DNA of 5,499 nt from an uncultured Centipeda sp. GTDB taxonomy: Bacteria; Bacillota; Negativicutes; Selenomonadales; Selenomonadaceae. This document shows, piece after piece, positions 1 through 5,499 of this stretch. The notes below the pieces were generated by a model. The model was not told the DNA's origin. It worked only from the letters and a program-made list of their open reading frames with translations, and made no database searches. The stretch covers positions 1 through 5,499 of the forward strand of contig CALALM010000294.1 of NCBI GenBank assembly GCA_937925565.1, given 5' to 3'. Positions within the stretch are counted from its first letter, which is position 1. Every line of letters begins with the position of its first letter. The translations under genes and the position numbers were made by a program.

Positions 1-428
1 GCTATGGGCGTACACCGGTTGTCGCCGTCGGCACGACCGATATGCACGCACAGACACAGCAGCATCAGGAAGGCAAGCTCAACAAGGTCGTGCAGTTTAT
101 CCGCATCGACAAGTGGGCGGATGACCTCGTGATCCCGAATGTATTTCCGGAGGTCAAGAAGCTTGCGGATATTGCGGGCGTCACGATGGGCGCGGCGCTT
201 GAAGTTGCGCGTCAGTCGAACGCGGATGCGCTTGCGTCGAACAAGCGCTACAGTGCCGTGTTCGCCCTGCCGGAGCTGACGCCGTACCATCTCGGCGAGC
301 TGCTCTACCTGCTCGCGATGTCGGTTGCCTACGAGGGCGAGCTTGCGGATGTGGACGCGTTCGATCAGCCGGGCGTTGAGGCGTACAAGCGCATCATGGG
401 ACCGAAACTGCAGGAGCTGAAGGGTTGA
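1..428 (+). CDS. pgi: Glucose-6-phosphate isomerase, C-terminal part (5' end outside window)
   Basis: This enzyme interconverts glucose 6-phosphate and fructose 6-phosphate in the cytoplasm, in glycolysis and gluconeogenesis. The reading frame is open from position 3 (first two bases belong to a split codon) and gives about 141 residues before a TGA stop. It begins YGRTPVVAVGTTDMHAQ, which is the conserved sugar-phosphate isomerase segment (GTTD.H.Q). Near the end lies FDQPGVEAYK, which fits the second phosphoglucose isomerase signature (FDQ.GVE..K); between them is HLGELLYLLAMSVAYEGEL, also typical. Family members are about 450-550 residues, so roughly the last third is present. The ATG at 42 is an internal methionine, because homology continues upstream of it. 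A hairpin follows the stop by about 30 nt. Family assignment is firm; the start cannot be seen. Confidence 0.95.
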   Translation, partial: YGRTPVVAVGTTDMHAQTQQHQEGKLNKVVQFIRIDKWADDLVIPNVFPEVKKLADIAGVTMGAALEVARQSNADALASNKRYSAVFALPELTPYHLGELLYLLAMSVAYEGELADVDAFDQPGVEAYKRIMGPKLQELKG

Positions 429-457
429 TTTTGTAAGAAGGAATGCTTCATGAGGGG

Positions 458-482
458 AGGGACTGCTGCGGCAGTCCCTTTC
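458..482 (+). terminator. Intrinsic terminator-like hairpin after pgi
   Basis: A perfect 9-bp stem, AGGGACTGC (458-466) with GCAGTCCCT (471-479), encloses a TGCG tetraloop. It is followed by only TT then CC, so the U tract is short (TTT at 479-481, the first T being paired). It lies between the pgi stop and the next gene's Shine-Dalgarno site. Termination may be partial, because I see no convincing promoter between this hairpin and the gene at 501. Confidence 0.7.
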
Positions 483-500
483 CATATTTAGGAGGTTTTT

Positions 501-1052
501 GTGATCGAAACGTGGTGTGCGCATCTGACCGCATTATCCCTGCGGCAATGGGGACAGATCGGTGCAGTCCTGCTCTGCGCGGTCAGCGGTGTATATCTTC
601 TGCAGTCAGATGTGGAAGAGCCCGTTGTGATTACTCAAAATACAGAAACGGCGTCTTCCTCGATGGAGATCACGGGACTTTCTTCCGCAGCGGCAAAAAT
701 GCCCCTGCGCAATCCGTTTTCCGCTGCACACGAACGCGTCGGGGAAATACCGGAGGAAGCAGGGCGTAAGGAGACAGAGGCGTATACGGCGGCGACATGT
801 CCTTCGCCCGCTCCGACTGTTGCACCCACATCATCGACTCCTCCCGCTGTCACAGCGGTTCCTCCTGCACCGTCCCTGCGCGGCGTTGTGCAGAGTGCGG
901 ACGGTTCGCGCATGGTCATCCTCGCCGAGGGCACGGAGGCTGCGGCACTCGGCATCGGGGACACATGGCACGGCTATACGCTCCGCTCTGCGACGGAGCG
1001 CACTGCAACGATAGAGGCGGCATCCGGTACGATCACATTGACAAGGGAGTAG
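501..1052 (+). CDS. PilP/GspC-like single-pass inner-membrane protein of a pilus or secretion system
   Basis: The protein has 183 residues and a GTG start. AGGAGG at 490-495 lies 5 nt upstream and decides the start. Layout: a short cytoplasmic N terminus, one membrane helix at about residues 17-34 (GQIGAVLLCAVSGVYLL), a periplasmic stretch with R-N-P-F at 70-73, a Pro/Ala/Thr-rich linker at about 101-125, and a small C-terminal domain at 126-183 (LRGVVQSADGSRMVILAEG, then GIGDTWHGY). An RNPF motif, a proline-rich linker and a domain of the form L.GVV...G...VI...G....GIGD...GY is the plan of PilP and of the GspC homology region, which contact the N-terminal domain of the secretin. The secretin gene follows after only 4 nt, which supports that role. 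Sequence similarity in this family is weak, so PilP, GspC or HofP cannot be told apart. The other assembly genes (PilM, N, O; ATPase; pilins) are not in the window. Confidence 0.75.
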   Translation: MIETWCAHLTALSLRQWGQIGAVLLCAVSGVYLLQSDVEEPVVITQNTETASSSMEITGLSSAAAKMPLRNPFSAAHERVGEIPEEAGRKETEAYTAATCPSPAPTVAPTSSTPPAVTAVPPAPSLRGVVQSADGSRMVILAEGTEAAALGIGDTWHGYTLRSATERTATIEAASGTITLTRE

Positions 1053-1056
1053 ACTG

Positions 1057-2349
1057 ATGAAGCGATGGATGATGACGGCGGCACTCGCATGGATGCTGCT
1101 TCTGCCCGTTCCAACCGCCGCCGCGCCCGTGACCATTGATGTGACGGGGGCGGACGTGCGTGTCGTTTTGCTCGCTGTGGCGCGCATGGGCGGCATACCG
1201 CTCGTCGTCGATGACAGCGTGGCGGGAACGGTGACGGCACATCTCACGGGCGAGGGCGAGGAGGTACTGCGCCTCATTGCTGCTGCACGCGGCGCGCAGA
1301 TCGAACGGCACGGCGCAATCTTTCTGGCGCTCGGCGCGGATTCCCGCGCGGAGAACCGCAGTGTCCACATCTATCCTGTGCGTTACGGCGATCCCGAGGA
1401 GTTGGCACACGCCGCAAATTTATCCCTCACAGGTGAAGGAAAACGAGCAGTTGTGTCGAAAAATAACGAAGAGAGATGGAATGGGGACTCAGACTCTGAT
1501 TCTGATACGCAGCGGCGTGTTCTCGTCGATCGGGCAACGAATACGCTTCTCTTTTACGGAACAGAGGCTGAGGCTCTTTCCGTGCGCGAAATTATTTCCG
1601 CGCTCGACGTTGCGCCGAAACAGGTATCTCTCGAGGCGCACGTTGTCGCCGTTTCGAAGGAGGCGGCGAAGGAGCTCGGCGTGGACTGGTCGTGGTCGGC
1701 TCTGCCGCAGTATCCGCGCGTCAAGCGAAATAATGACGGGAGATGGGAGCCCGCTGAACGAAATGCAGGCACGGGCGGGACGAGTGCACCCGGGATTATC
1801 CGCTTTGGCAGAGGACCCGAGGGACTTCCCTTCGAGTTCTACTATACGGTCCGGATCCATGCTCTTATCACGGACGGTAAGGCAAAGATGCTCGCGCGTC
1901 CGAACATCACCACCGTGCAGGGACATGAAGCGCTCATCAACATCGGCGCGGAGGTACCTGTGCCGCGTGTGGCGACATCCAACAACGTCACGACGACCGG
2001 GATCGAATACCGCGAGGCAGGCATCATCCTGCGCTATACGCCACGTGTCACAGAGGATGGCAGTATCGTAGCACGCGTGCACACGGAGGTCAGTACCCCT
2101 GTCTTTGTCGAGGATATCAAGGCGTATCGTTTTCAGAAGCGGAGCGCGGATACGACTGTGCGCCTTCGGAACGGTGAGACGATGGTGATCGGCGGGCTCA
2201 TCGACAGTGACGAATCGCGCACGCTTTCAAAGATCCCGTTTCTCGGCGATATTCCCGTTCTTGGTGCGTTCTTCCGCTCCGTGCGGACGAGCAAGACCGA
2301 GACCGAACTCATGATTTTTCTCACAGCCCATGTGTTGGACGAAGGATAA
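1057..2349 (+). CDS. Short PilQ/HofQ-type secretin (outer-membrane channel)
   Basis: Secretins are multimeric outer-membrane gates for type IV pili, DNA uptake, type II/III secretion and filamentous phage. This one has 430 residues, starts at ATG with AAGGGAG 7 nt upstream, and overlaps nothing. Residues 1-22 form a signal peptide (MKRWMMTAALAWMLLLP, then A-rich cleavage region). About 25-92 is an STN (N0) domain; about 98-187 is an N1-like ring domain (IYPVRYGDPEELAHAANL, then VDRATNTLLFYGTEAE). From about 188 the secretin core runs to the end: QVSLEAHVVAVS, the gate motif GAEVPVP at 297-303, NGETMVIGGLI at 372-382 and SKIPFLGDIPVLGAFFRS. It has only N0, N1 and the core, like HofQ/ComE or phage pIV, and lacks the extra N domains and the pilotin-binding tail of many GspD/PilQ proteins. 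Two polar loops look like insertions (see the repeat feature). No lipoprotein Cys is visible. The partner is likely the gene at 501. Confidence 0.92.
   Translation: MKRWMMTAALAWMLLLPVPTAAAPVTIDVTGADVRVVLLAVARMGGIPLVVDDSVAGTVTAHLTGEGEEVLRLIAAARGAQIERHGAIFLALGADSRAENRSVHIYPVRYGDPEELAHAANLSLTGEGKRAVVSKNNEERWNGDSDSDSDTQRRVLVDRATNTLLFYGTEAEALSVREIISALDVAPKQVSLEAHVVAVSKEAAKELGVDWSWSALPQYPRVKRNNDGRWEPAERNAGTGGTSAPGIIRFGRGPEGLPFEFYYTVRIHALITDGKAKMLARPNITTVQGHEALINIGAEVPVPRVATSNNVTTTGIEYREAGIILRYTPRVTEDGSIVARVHTEVSTPVFVEDIKAYRFQKRSADTTVRLRNGETMVIGGLIDSDESRTLSKIPFLGDIPVLGAFFRSVRTSKTETELMIFLTAHVLDEG
1461..1748 (+). repeat. Imperfect in-frame direct repeat inside the secretin gene
   Basis: Two 21-bp segments, 1461-1481 and 1728-1748, match at 17 of 21 positions (AAATAAYGAMGRGAGATGGR). 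They lie in the same reading frame, 267 nt apart. Both encode N-N-x-x-R-W (residues 136-141 and 225-230), and both use AGA for Arg although CGN dominates in this gene. Directly after the first copy comes an acidic run D-S-D-S-D-S-D (144-150). Both copies fall in polar loops, one in the N1-like domain and one in the early secretin core. They may be related inserts or chance similarity. Confidence 0.4.
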
Positions 2350-2370
2350 ATAAGCAGGATGCACGGAAAA

Positions 2371-2376
2371 GAGGAG
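2371..2376 (+). promoter_or_regulatory. Ribosome binding site that fixes the response-regulator start at GTG 2383
   Basis: GAGGAG stands 6 nt before GTG 2383, ideal spacing. The in-frame ATG at 2377 touches this site (no spacing), and the ATG at 2359 has only a weak AGCAGG directly before it. The protein from GTG starts VAIRILLADDH, the normal distance from the start to the acidic DD pair in receiver domains. Confidence 0.65.
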
Positions 2377-2382
2377 ATGCCA

Positions 2383-3054
2383 GTGGCAATCAGGATATTA
2401 CTAGCAGACGATCATGCACTGCTCCGGCAGGGGATCAAGCGTGTGCTGAACTTCGAGGACGACCTCGAAGTGGTCGGCGAAGCGGAGGACGGACAGGAAG
2501 CCCTCGCGCGTACGCTCATGCTAAGGCCCGACATCCTCCTGCTCGACATCAATATGCCGGGACTCACAGGACTCGATGTCACGAAACAGCTCAAGCAGGC
2601 GCGTTCACGCACGAAAATCATCGCGCTCACAATCCATGACAGTGACAACTATGTCCTCGAACTCCTCAAGAACGGTGCACTCGGCTATCTGCTCAAGGAT
2701 GTGGAGCCGAATGTCCTCATCAAGGCGATCCACATGGTCAACGAGGGTAACCCGTTCGTCTATCCGAAGCTCGCAGAGCGTCTTTTTGGAAGTTCTGCAG
2801 TCTATGGCGACGTGAGCCGCATGGCAAAGGAGATTTGGGATGAGAGCCGCGGCGAACGTCTCACCCCGCGCGAGATGGACGTACTCGGCTGCATCGCGAA
2901 GGGGCTCTCGAATCAGGACATCGGAAAGGCGCTCGGACTCAGCGAAAAGACCGTCAAGAACCATCTGACCAGTATCTTCCACAAGCTCAAGGTCAATGAC
3001 CGCACACAGGCGCTCGTCTACGTGCTTAAGAATAAGATCGTTACGTTAGAGTAA
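2383..3054 (+). CDS. NarL/FixJ (LuxR-type) two-component response regulator
   Basis: This is a cytoplasmic transcription factor activated by phosphotransfer from a sensor histidine kinase. From GTG 2383 it has 223 residues; starting at ATG 2359 would add eight (MHGKEEMP). The receiver domain (about 1-118) has the acidic pair D9-D10, phospho-acceptor D55 in LLLDINMPG, T83 in ALTIHDSD and K105 in GYLLKD, so all catalytic positions are present. A linker of about 40 residues leads to a LuxR-type helix-turn-helix at about 158-215, with LTPREMDVL, GLSNQDIGKALGLSEKTVKNH and LKVNDRTQA. Length and layout are normal for the DegU/NarL group. It begins 33 nt after the secretin stop, so it is probably cotranscribed with the secretin pair, and a strong terminator follows. 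No kinase gene is in the window, so the signal and targets are unknown; control of the pilus or secretion genes is only a guess from position. Confidence 0.93.
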   Translation: MAIRILLADDHALLRQGIKRVLNFEDDLEVVGEAEDGQEALARTLMLRPDILLLDINMPGLTGLDVTKQLKQARSRTKIIALTIHDSDNYVLELLKNGALGYLLKDVEPNVLIKAIHMVNEGNPFVYPKLAERLFGSSAVYGDVSRMAKEIWDESRGERLTPREMDVLGCIAKGLSNQDIGKALGLSEKTVKNHLTSIFHKLKVNDRTQALVYVLKNKIVTLE

Positions 3055-3064
3055 GACACAAAGC

Positions 3065-3101
3065 GGCTCGCACATGAACGTGCGAGCCCTTTCTGTTCTT
3101 T
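3065..3101 (+). terminator. Intrinsic terminator after the response regulator
   Basis: A perfect 9-bp stem, GGCTCGCAC (3065-3073) with GTGCGAGCC (3080-3088), has the loop ATGAAC and is followed by a pyrimidine-rich tail with CTTTCTGTTCTTT. It ends 10 nt after the stop codon and closes the 501-3054 gene group. Confidence 0.85.
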
Positions 3102-3120
3102 AAGGGAGGAAATGAAGGAT

Positions 3121-3153
3121 TGTCATTGATGAAAAATATTATCATTTGTGACA
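3121..3153 (+). promoter_or_regulatory. Interrupted palindrome with Fur-box-like core, operator candidate for the ZIP gene
   Basis: The 33 bp read TGTCA-N3-ATGA at the left and TCAT-N3-TGACA at the right, symmetric about 3137; 11 of 16 base pairs are complementary. The central 15 bp (3130-3144, TGAAAAATATTATCA) match the Bacillus Fur-type 7-1-7 consensus TGATAATNATTATCA at 12 of 14 fixed positions, with the right half perfect. The palindrome overlaps the -35 hexamer, so a bound protein would block RNA polymerase. Fur, Zur and PerR boxes share this plan, and which protein binds cannot be told from sequence. Confidence 0.6.
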
Positions 3154-3174
3154 CTGAATGGAACGTGCTATAAT
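3146..3174 (+). promoter_or_regulatory. Extended -10 promoter of the ZIP transporter gene
   Basis: The -35 hexamer TTGTGA (3146-3151, 4 of 6) is separated by 17 bp from a perfect TATAAT (3169-3174), which is preceded by TGC, an extended -10 element. Transcription would start near 3181, leaving a leader of about 15 nt before the ATG at 3196. Confidence 0.85.
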
Positions 3175-3195
3175 ATCCGGCATGAGGTGAAATTT

Positions 3196-3975
3196 ATGTT
3201 GGATATTTTCCAAGGTTTGATGATACCGTTTATCGGCACAGCACTCGGCGCGGGCTGCGTTTTCTTCTTGAAGGGAGCGCTGAACCGCAGCGTGCAGCGC
3301 GGGTTGACCGGCTTTGCTGCAGGCGTGATGGTGGCGGCATCGATCTGGAGCCTGCTGATCCCCGCGATGGAGGGATCCTCCGATCTGGGGCAGTTCGCGT
3401 TTATTCCTGCGGTCATCGGATTCTGGGTGGGGACACTTTTCCTGCTCGTACTCGATCATATCATCCCCCATCTGCATATGAATGCAAAGAACGCGGAGGG
3501 ACCGCACAGCCGTCTCTCGCGGACGACAATGCTCTGCCTTGCGGTGACGCTTCACAACATCCCCGAGGGAATGGCGGTCGGCGCGATCTATGCGGGATGG
3601 TTGAGCGGGAGTGAGGGCATTACGCTCGGTGCGGCGCTCGCACTCTCACTTGGTATTGCGATTCAGAACTTCCCCGAGGGCGCGATCATTTCCATGCCGC
3701 TGCGTGCGGCAGGGATGGGGAAGTGGCGCGCGTTCGGTGGTGGGGTTCTCTCGGGAGCAGTTGAACCGATCGGTGGGGCACTCACGATTCTCGCGACCGC
3801 ACTTATCGTGCCGATCCTGCCCTATGCGCTGTCATTTGCGGCGGGCGCGATGCTCTACGTCGTGGTGGAGGAGTTGGTTCCGGAGATGAGCGAGGGAGAG
3901 CACTCGGACGTGGGTGTCATTTCCTTTGCGGCGGGCTTTTCCCTCATGATGATGCTCGACGTCGCACTCGGTTAA
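3196..3975 (+). CDS. ZIP-family divalent metal transporter (GufA/ZupT type)
   Basis: ZIP proteins move Zn(II), and often Fe(II) or Mn(II), into the cytoplasm. The protein has 259 residues, close to the size of bacterial GufA/ZupT proteins, with about eight hydrophobic segments. The signature metal-site motifs are H120-NIPEG in the fourth helix and Q157-NFPEG in the fifth, followed by SGAVEPIGG (186-194) and VVEELVPE (223-230). A His-bearing loop, DHIIPHLHM (87-95), lies between helices 3 and 4, where ZIPs usually carry a variable metal-binding loop. The ATG at 3196 is chosen because GAGGTG (3184-3189) is 6 nt upstream; an in-frame ATG at 3148 lies inside the promoter and before the predicted transcription start. 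The gene is a single-cistron unit with its own promoter, a Fur-like operator and a terminator. The transported metal cannot be read from sequence. Confidence 0.93.
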   Translation: MLDIFQGLMIPFIGTALGAGCVFFLKGALNRSVQRGLTGFAAGVMVAASIWSLLIPAMEGSSDLGQFAFIPAVIGFWVGTLFLLVLDHIIPHLHMNAKNAEGPHSRLSRTTMLCLAVTLHNIPEGMAVGAIYAGWLSGSEGITLGAALALSLGIAIQNFPEGAIISMPLRAAGMGKWRAFGGGVLSGAVEPIGGALTILATALIVPILPYALSFAAGAMLYVVVEELVPEMSEGEHSDVGVISFAAGFSLMMMLDVALG

Positions 3976-3985
3976 AATGAGACAG

Positions 3986-4023
3986 AAAAAGAGCCGGTTG
4001 GCTGTCGCCAAGCGGCTCCTTTT
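3986..4023. terminator. Bidirectional terminator between the ZIP gene and the minus-strand RNA
   Basis: The stem GAGCCG (3991-3996) with CGGCTC (4013-4018), a G-G mismatch, then TTGGC (3998-4002) with GCCAA (4007-4011) and loop TGTC forms an 11-bp hairpin. On the plus strand it is followed by C then TTTT (4020-4023), ending the ZIP transcript. On the minus strand it is followed directly by five U (complement of 3986-3990), an even better terminator for a transcript coming from the right. Confidence 0.85.
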
Positions 4024-4183
4024 CCTGGAAAGGGATGCGCGCAGGTCGGGAAAAACCCGCGCATTGAGAAATGGGATGTAAGGATTATTTGCCTTACGAT
4101 GAGGAACGCAGGGAAACGTTCCTATAGAGGGATGATCAACGGGAGAAAATGTCGGGGAGGACGTTTTGTGGTTTCCCGTTGAT
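3986..4183 (-). ncRNA. Candidate small RNA of about 200 nt, minus strand, family unknown
   Basis: Read on the minus strand, the segment begins 6 nt after a candidate -10 element and ends at a U-run terminator. It holds four earlier stem-loops. Stem 1: 4174-4183 with 4135-4144 (10 bp, ATCAACGGGA/TCCCGTTGAT on the plus strand), with an inner 8-bp stem 4160-4167/4146-4153 and apical loop CUCCCC. Stem 2: 4117-4123 with 4102-4108 (7 bp), loop UUUCCCUG. Stem 3: 4092-4097 with 4078-4083 (6 bp), loop CAAAUAAU. Stem 4: 4059-4064 with 4035-4040 (6 bp) plus GGG/CCC (4056-4058/4048-4050) around a U5 loop. No open reading frame with a ribosome site is apparent. UCCC occurs seven times, about five in loops or linkers. 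I do not recognise it as 6S RNA, tmRNA, RNase P RNA or SRP RNA. Strand is inferred from promoter and terminator only. Confidence 0.6.
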
Positions 4184-4189
4184 ATCTGT

Positions 4190-4198
4190 ATTGTATCA
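4190..4198 (-). promoter_or_regulatory. Extended -10 promoter for the candidate minus-strand RNA
   Basis: On the minus strand the sequence reads TGATACAAT: a TACAAT -10 (5 of 6, plus positions 4195-4190) with TG at the extended position (4198-4197). An A8 tract (plus-strand T8, 4201-4208) sits just upstream. No good -35 is found at 16-18 bp, so it would rely on the extended -10 or an activator. The overlapping TATGAT (4200-4195) is an alternative. The start at about 4183 coincides with the first base of stem 1 of the RNA. Confidence 0.5.
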
Positions 4199-4215
4199 TA
4201 TTTTTTTTGAAAATT

Positions 4216-4233
4216 TTGTAACCCAAGTCACAC
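4216..4233. promoter_or_regulatory. Palindromic site resembling CRP/FNR or Rex operators
   Basis: The core is TGTAAC-N4-GTCACA (4217-4232), a TGTnAC/GTnACA palindrome with one mismatched pair per arm. It matches TGTGA-N6-TCACA (CRP type) at 9 of 10 positions and TTGTGA-N6-TCACAA (Rex type) at 10 of 12. It is centred about 41 bp upstream of the predicted start of the minus-strand RNA, the position of a class II activator site, and about 170 bp upstream of the eno start. Short palindromes arise by chance in AT-rich DNA. Confidence 0.35.
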
Positions 4234-4361
4234 AATACAAAAAAAGATATATTAAGAATAAATTTAACGACAAATCTTTGATGGTATCAGGGATGTGTTC
4301 TGCTCTGAAAAAATTCCCGGAAATATAGATGGATAATTCACTTTGCATGAAGTTCCCCGGA
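4234..4361. other. AT-rich intergenic spacer upstream of the eno promoter, no gene seen
   Basis: No coding region with a ribosome site and no convincing hairpin gene is visible. It contains an A-rich segment (4239-4245), and two similar motifs, TTCCCGGA (4314-4321) and TTCCCCGGA (4353-4361), 39 nt apart; the second abuts the eno -35 hexamer. ACAATACA (4232-4239) is the inverted copy of TGTATTGT (4187-4194). Any of these may be regulator sites; none is recognised. Confidence 0.4.
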
Positions 4362-4390
4362 TTGCTTTTTCCTGTGAAAAAACGTATAAT
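4362..4390 (+). promoter_or_regulatory. Promoter of eno
   Basis: TTGCTT (4362-4367, 3 of 6) is spaced 17 bp from a perfect TATAAT (4385-4390). The start would be near 4397, giving a leader of about 75 nt before the eno ATG. Confidence 0.75.
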
Positions 4391-4401
4391 ATTGAGAAGG
4401 A

Positions 4402-4428
4402 GAATACGCGGGATTGATTCGCGTATTC
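4402..4428 (+). promoter_or_regulatory. 5' leader hairpin of the eno mRNA
   Basis: A perfect 9-bp stem, GAATACGCG (4402-4410) with CGCGTATTC (4420-4428), encloses a 9-nt loop, GGATTGATT. It starts about 5 nt from the predicted mRNA 5' end and is not followed by a U run, so it is not a terminator. A hairpin at this position commonly protects an mRNA from 5'-end-dependent decay; a regulatory switch role is possible but no ligand-binding fold is recognised. It is followed by a purine-rich GGAGGAGGATG (4429-4439), which resembles a second ribosome site. Confidence 0.6.
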
Positions 4429-4459
4429 GGAGGAGGATGCTCCCTTTGTTTGGTGATGA

Positions 4460-5499
<1,040 letters not shown>

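Noticed and set aside
443..769. A 108-codon frame starting at ATG 443
   Set aside because: Its start lies before the pgi terminator hairpin and it overlaps the PilP-like gene, which has an ideal ribosome site. The composition (Cys/Arg-rich) is not protein-like for this genome.
1486..1506. GAC/TCA/GAT/TCT run as a contingency microsatellite
   Set aside because: The Asp-Ser codons vary (GAC, GAT, TCA, TCT), so there is no exact tandem repeat that would favour slippage.
1277..2071. A 264-codon plus-strand frame inside the secretin gene
   Set aside because: It is very rich in Arg and Ser, overlaps a clear secretin in another frame, and shows no family motif. It is a frame shadow.
3104..3129. 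GGGAGG followed by ATG AAG GAT TGT CAT TGA, a 5-codon mini-ORF
   Set aside because: It lies after the response-regulator terminator and before the ZIP transcription start, so it is probably not transcribed. Five codons give no support for function.
3148..3195. Longer N terminus for the ZIP protein from ATG 3148
   Set aside because: It would start inside the -35/-10 promoter, upstream of the predicted transcription start, and adds a polar extension not expected for ZIP proteins. ATG 3196 has a proper ribosome site.
3986..4183. 6S RNA
   Set aside because: The length of about 200 nt fits, but the fold is a row of separate hairpins, not one long hairpin with a central open bubble and paired 5' and 3' ends.
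4030..4190. Plus-strand reading of the structured region as a CsrA-binding sponge RNA (seven GGGA, some in loops; GGGATG three times)
   Set aside because: The motif pattern is suggestive, but on the plus strand no promoter lies between the ZIP terminator and the first stem, and the last stem has no U run directly after it (T8 comes about 17 nt later). Promoter and terminator both favour the minus strand.

Overview
The window comes from a bacterium of moderately high GC content with strong Shine-Dalgarno sites (AGGAGG, GAGGAG) and Bacillus-like promoters. It also encodes an outer-membrane secretin with a signal peptide. A low-GC-Firmicutes expression style combined with an outer membrane points to a diderm Firmicute of the class Negativicutes. 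I would guess Selenomonas, Centipeda or a relative. This is inference from style and gene content, not from a marker gene.

Layout, left to right. Positions 1-428 are the C-terminal third of glucose-6-phosphate isomerase (pgi), closed by a hairpin terminator. Positions 501-3054 hold three co-directional, tightly spaced genes: a single-pass PilP/GspC-like protein (501-1052), a short PilQ/HofQ-type secretin (1057-2349, 4 nt gap) and a NarL/FixJ response regulator (start best placed at GTG 2383). A strong terminator follows at 3065-3101. Positions 3121-3975 are a self-contained metal-transport unit: a 33-bp interrupted palindrome with a Fur-box-like core, an extended -10 promoter, and a ZIP-family (GufA-type) transporter (3196-3975). 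Positions 3976-4471 are a long intergenic region. Positions 4472-5499 are the 5' three quarters of enolase (eno), which has its own promoter and a leader with a 9-bp hairpin.

The most interesting part is the intergenic region between the ZIP gene and eno. On the minus strand it has the architecture of a small RNA gene of about 200 nt: an extended -10 promoter (4190-4198), then four successive stem-loops, then an intrinsic terminator with a run of five U (stem 3991-4018, U run 3990-3986). The RNA would carry seven UCCC motifs, about five of them in predicted loops or linkers. C-rich single-stranded motifs of this kind are known from trans-acting sRNAs of Firmicutes that pair with Shine-Dalgarno regions. 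I do not recognise it as any named RNA family.

How the genes fit together: pgi and eno are glycolytic housekeeping genes that flank an accessory block. The PilP-like protein and secretin would form the periplasmic and outer-membrane part of a type IV pilus, DNA-uptake or type II secretion channel. The ATPase, platform protein and pilins are not in the window. The response regulator has no kinase partner here. The ZIP transporter is probably controlled by a Fur-family metalloregulator.
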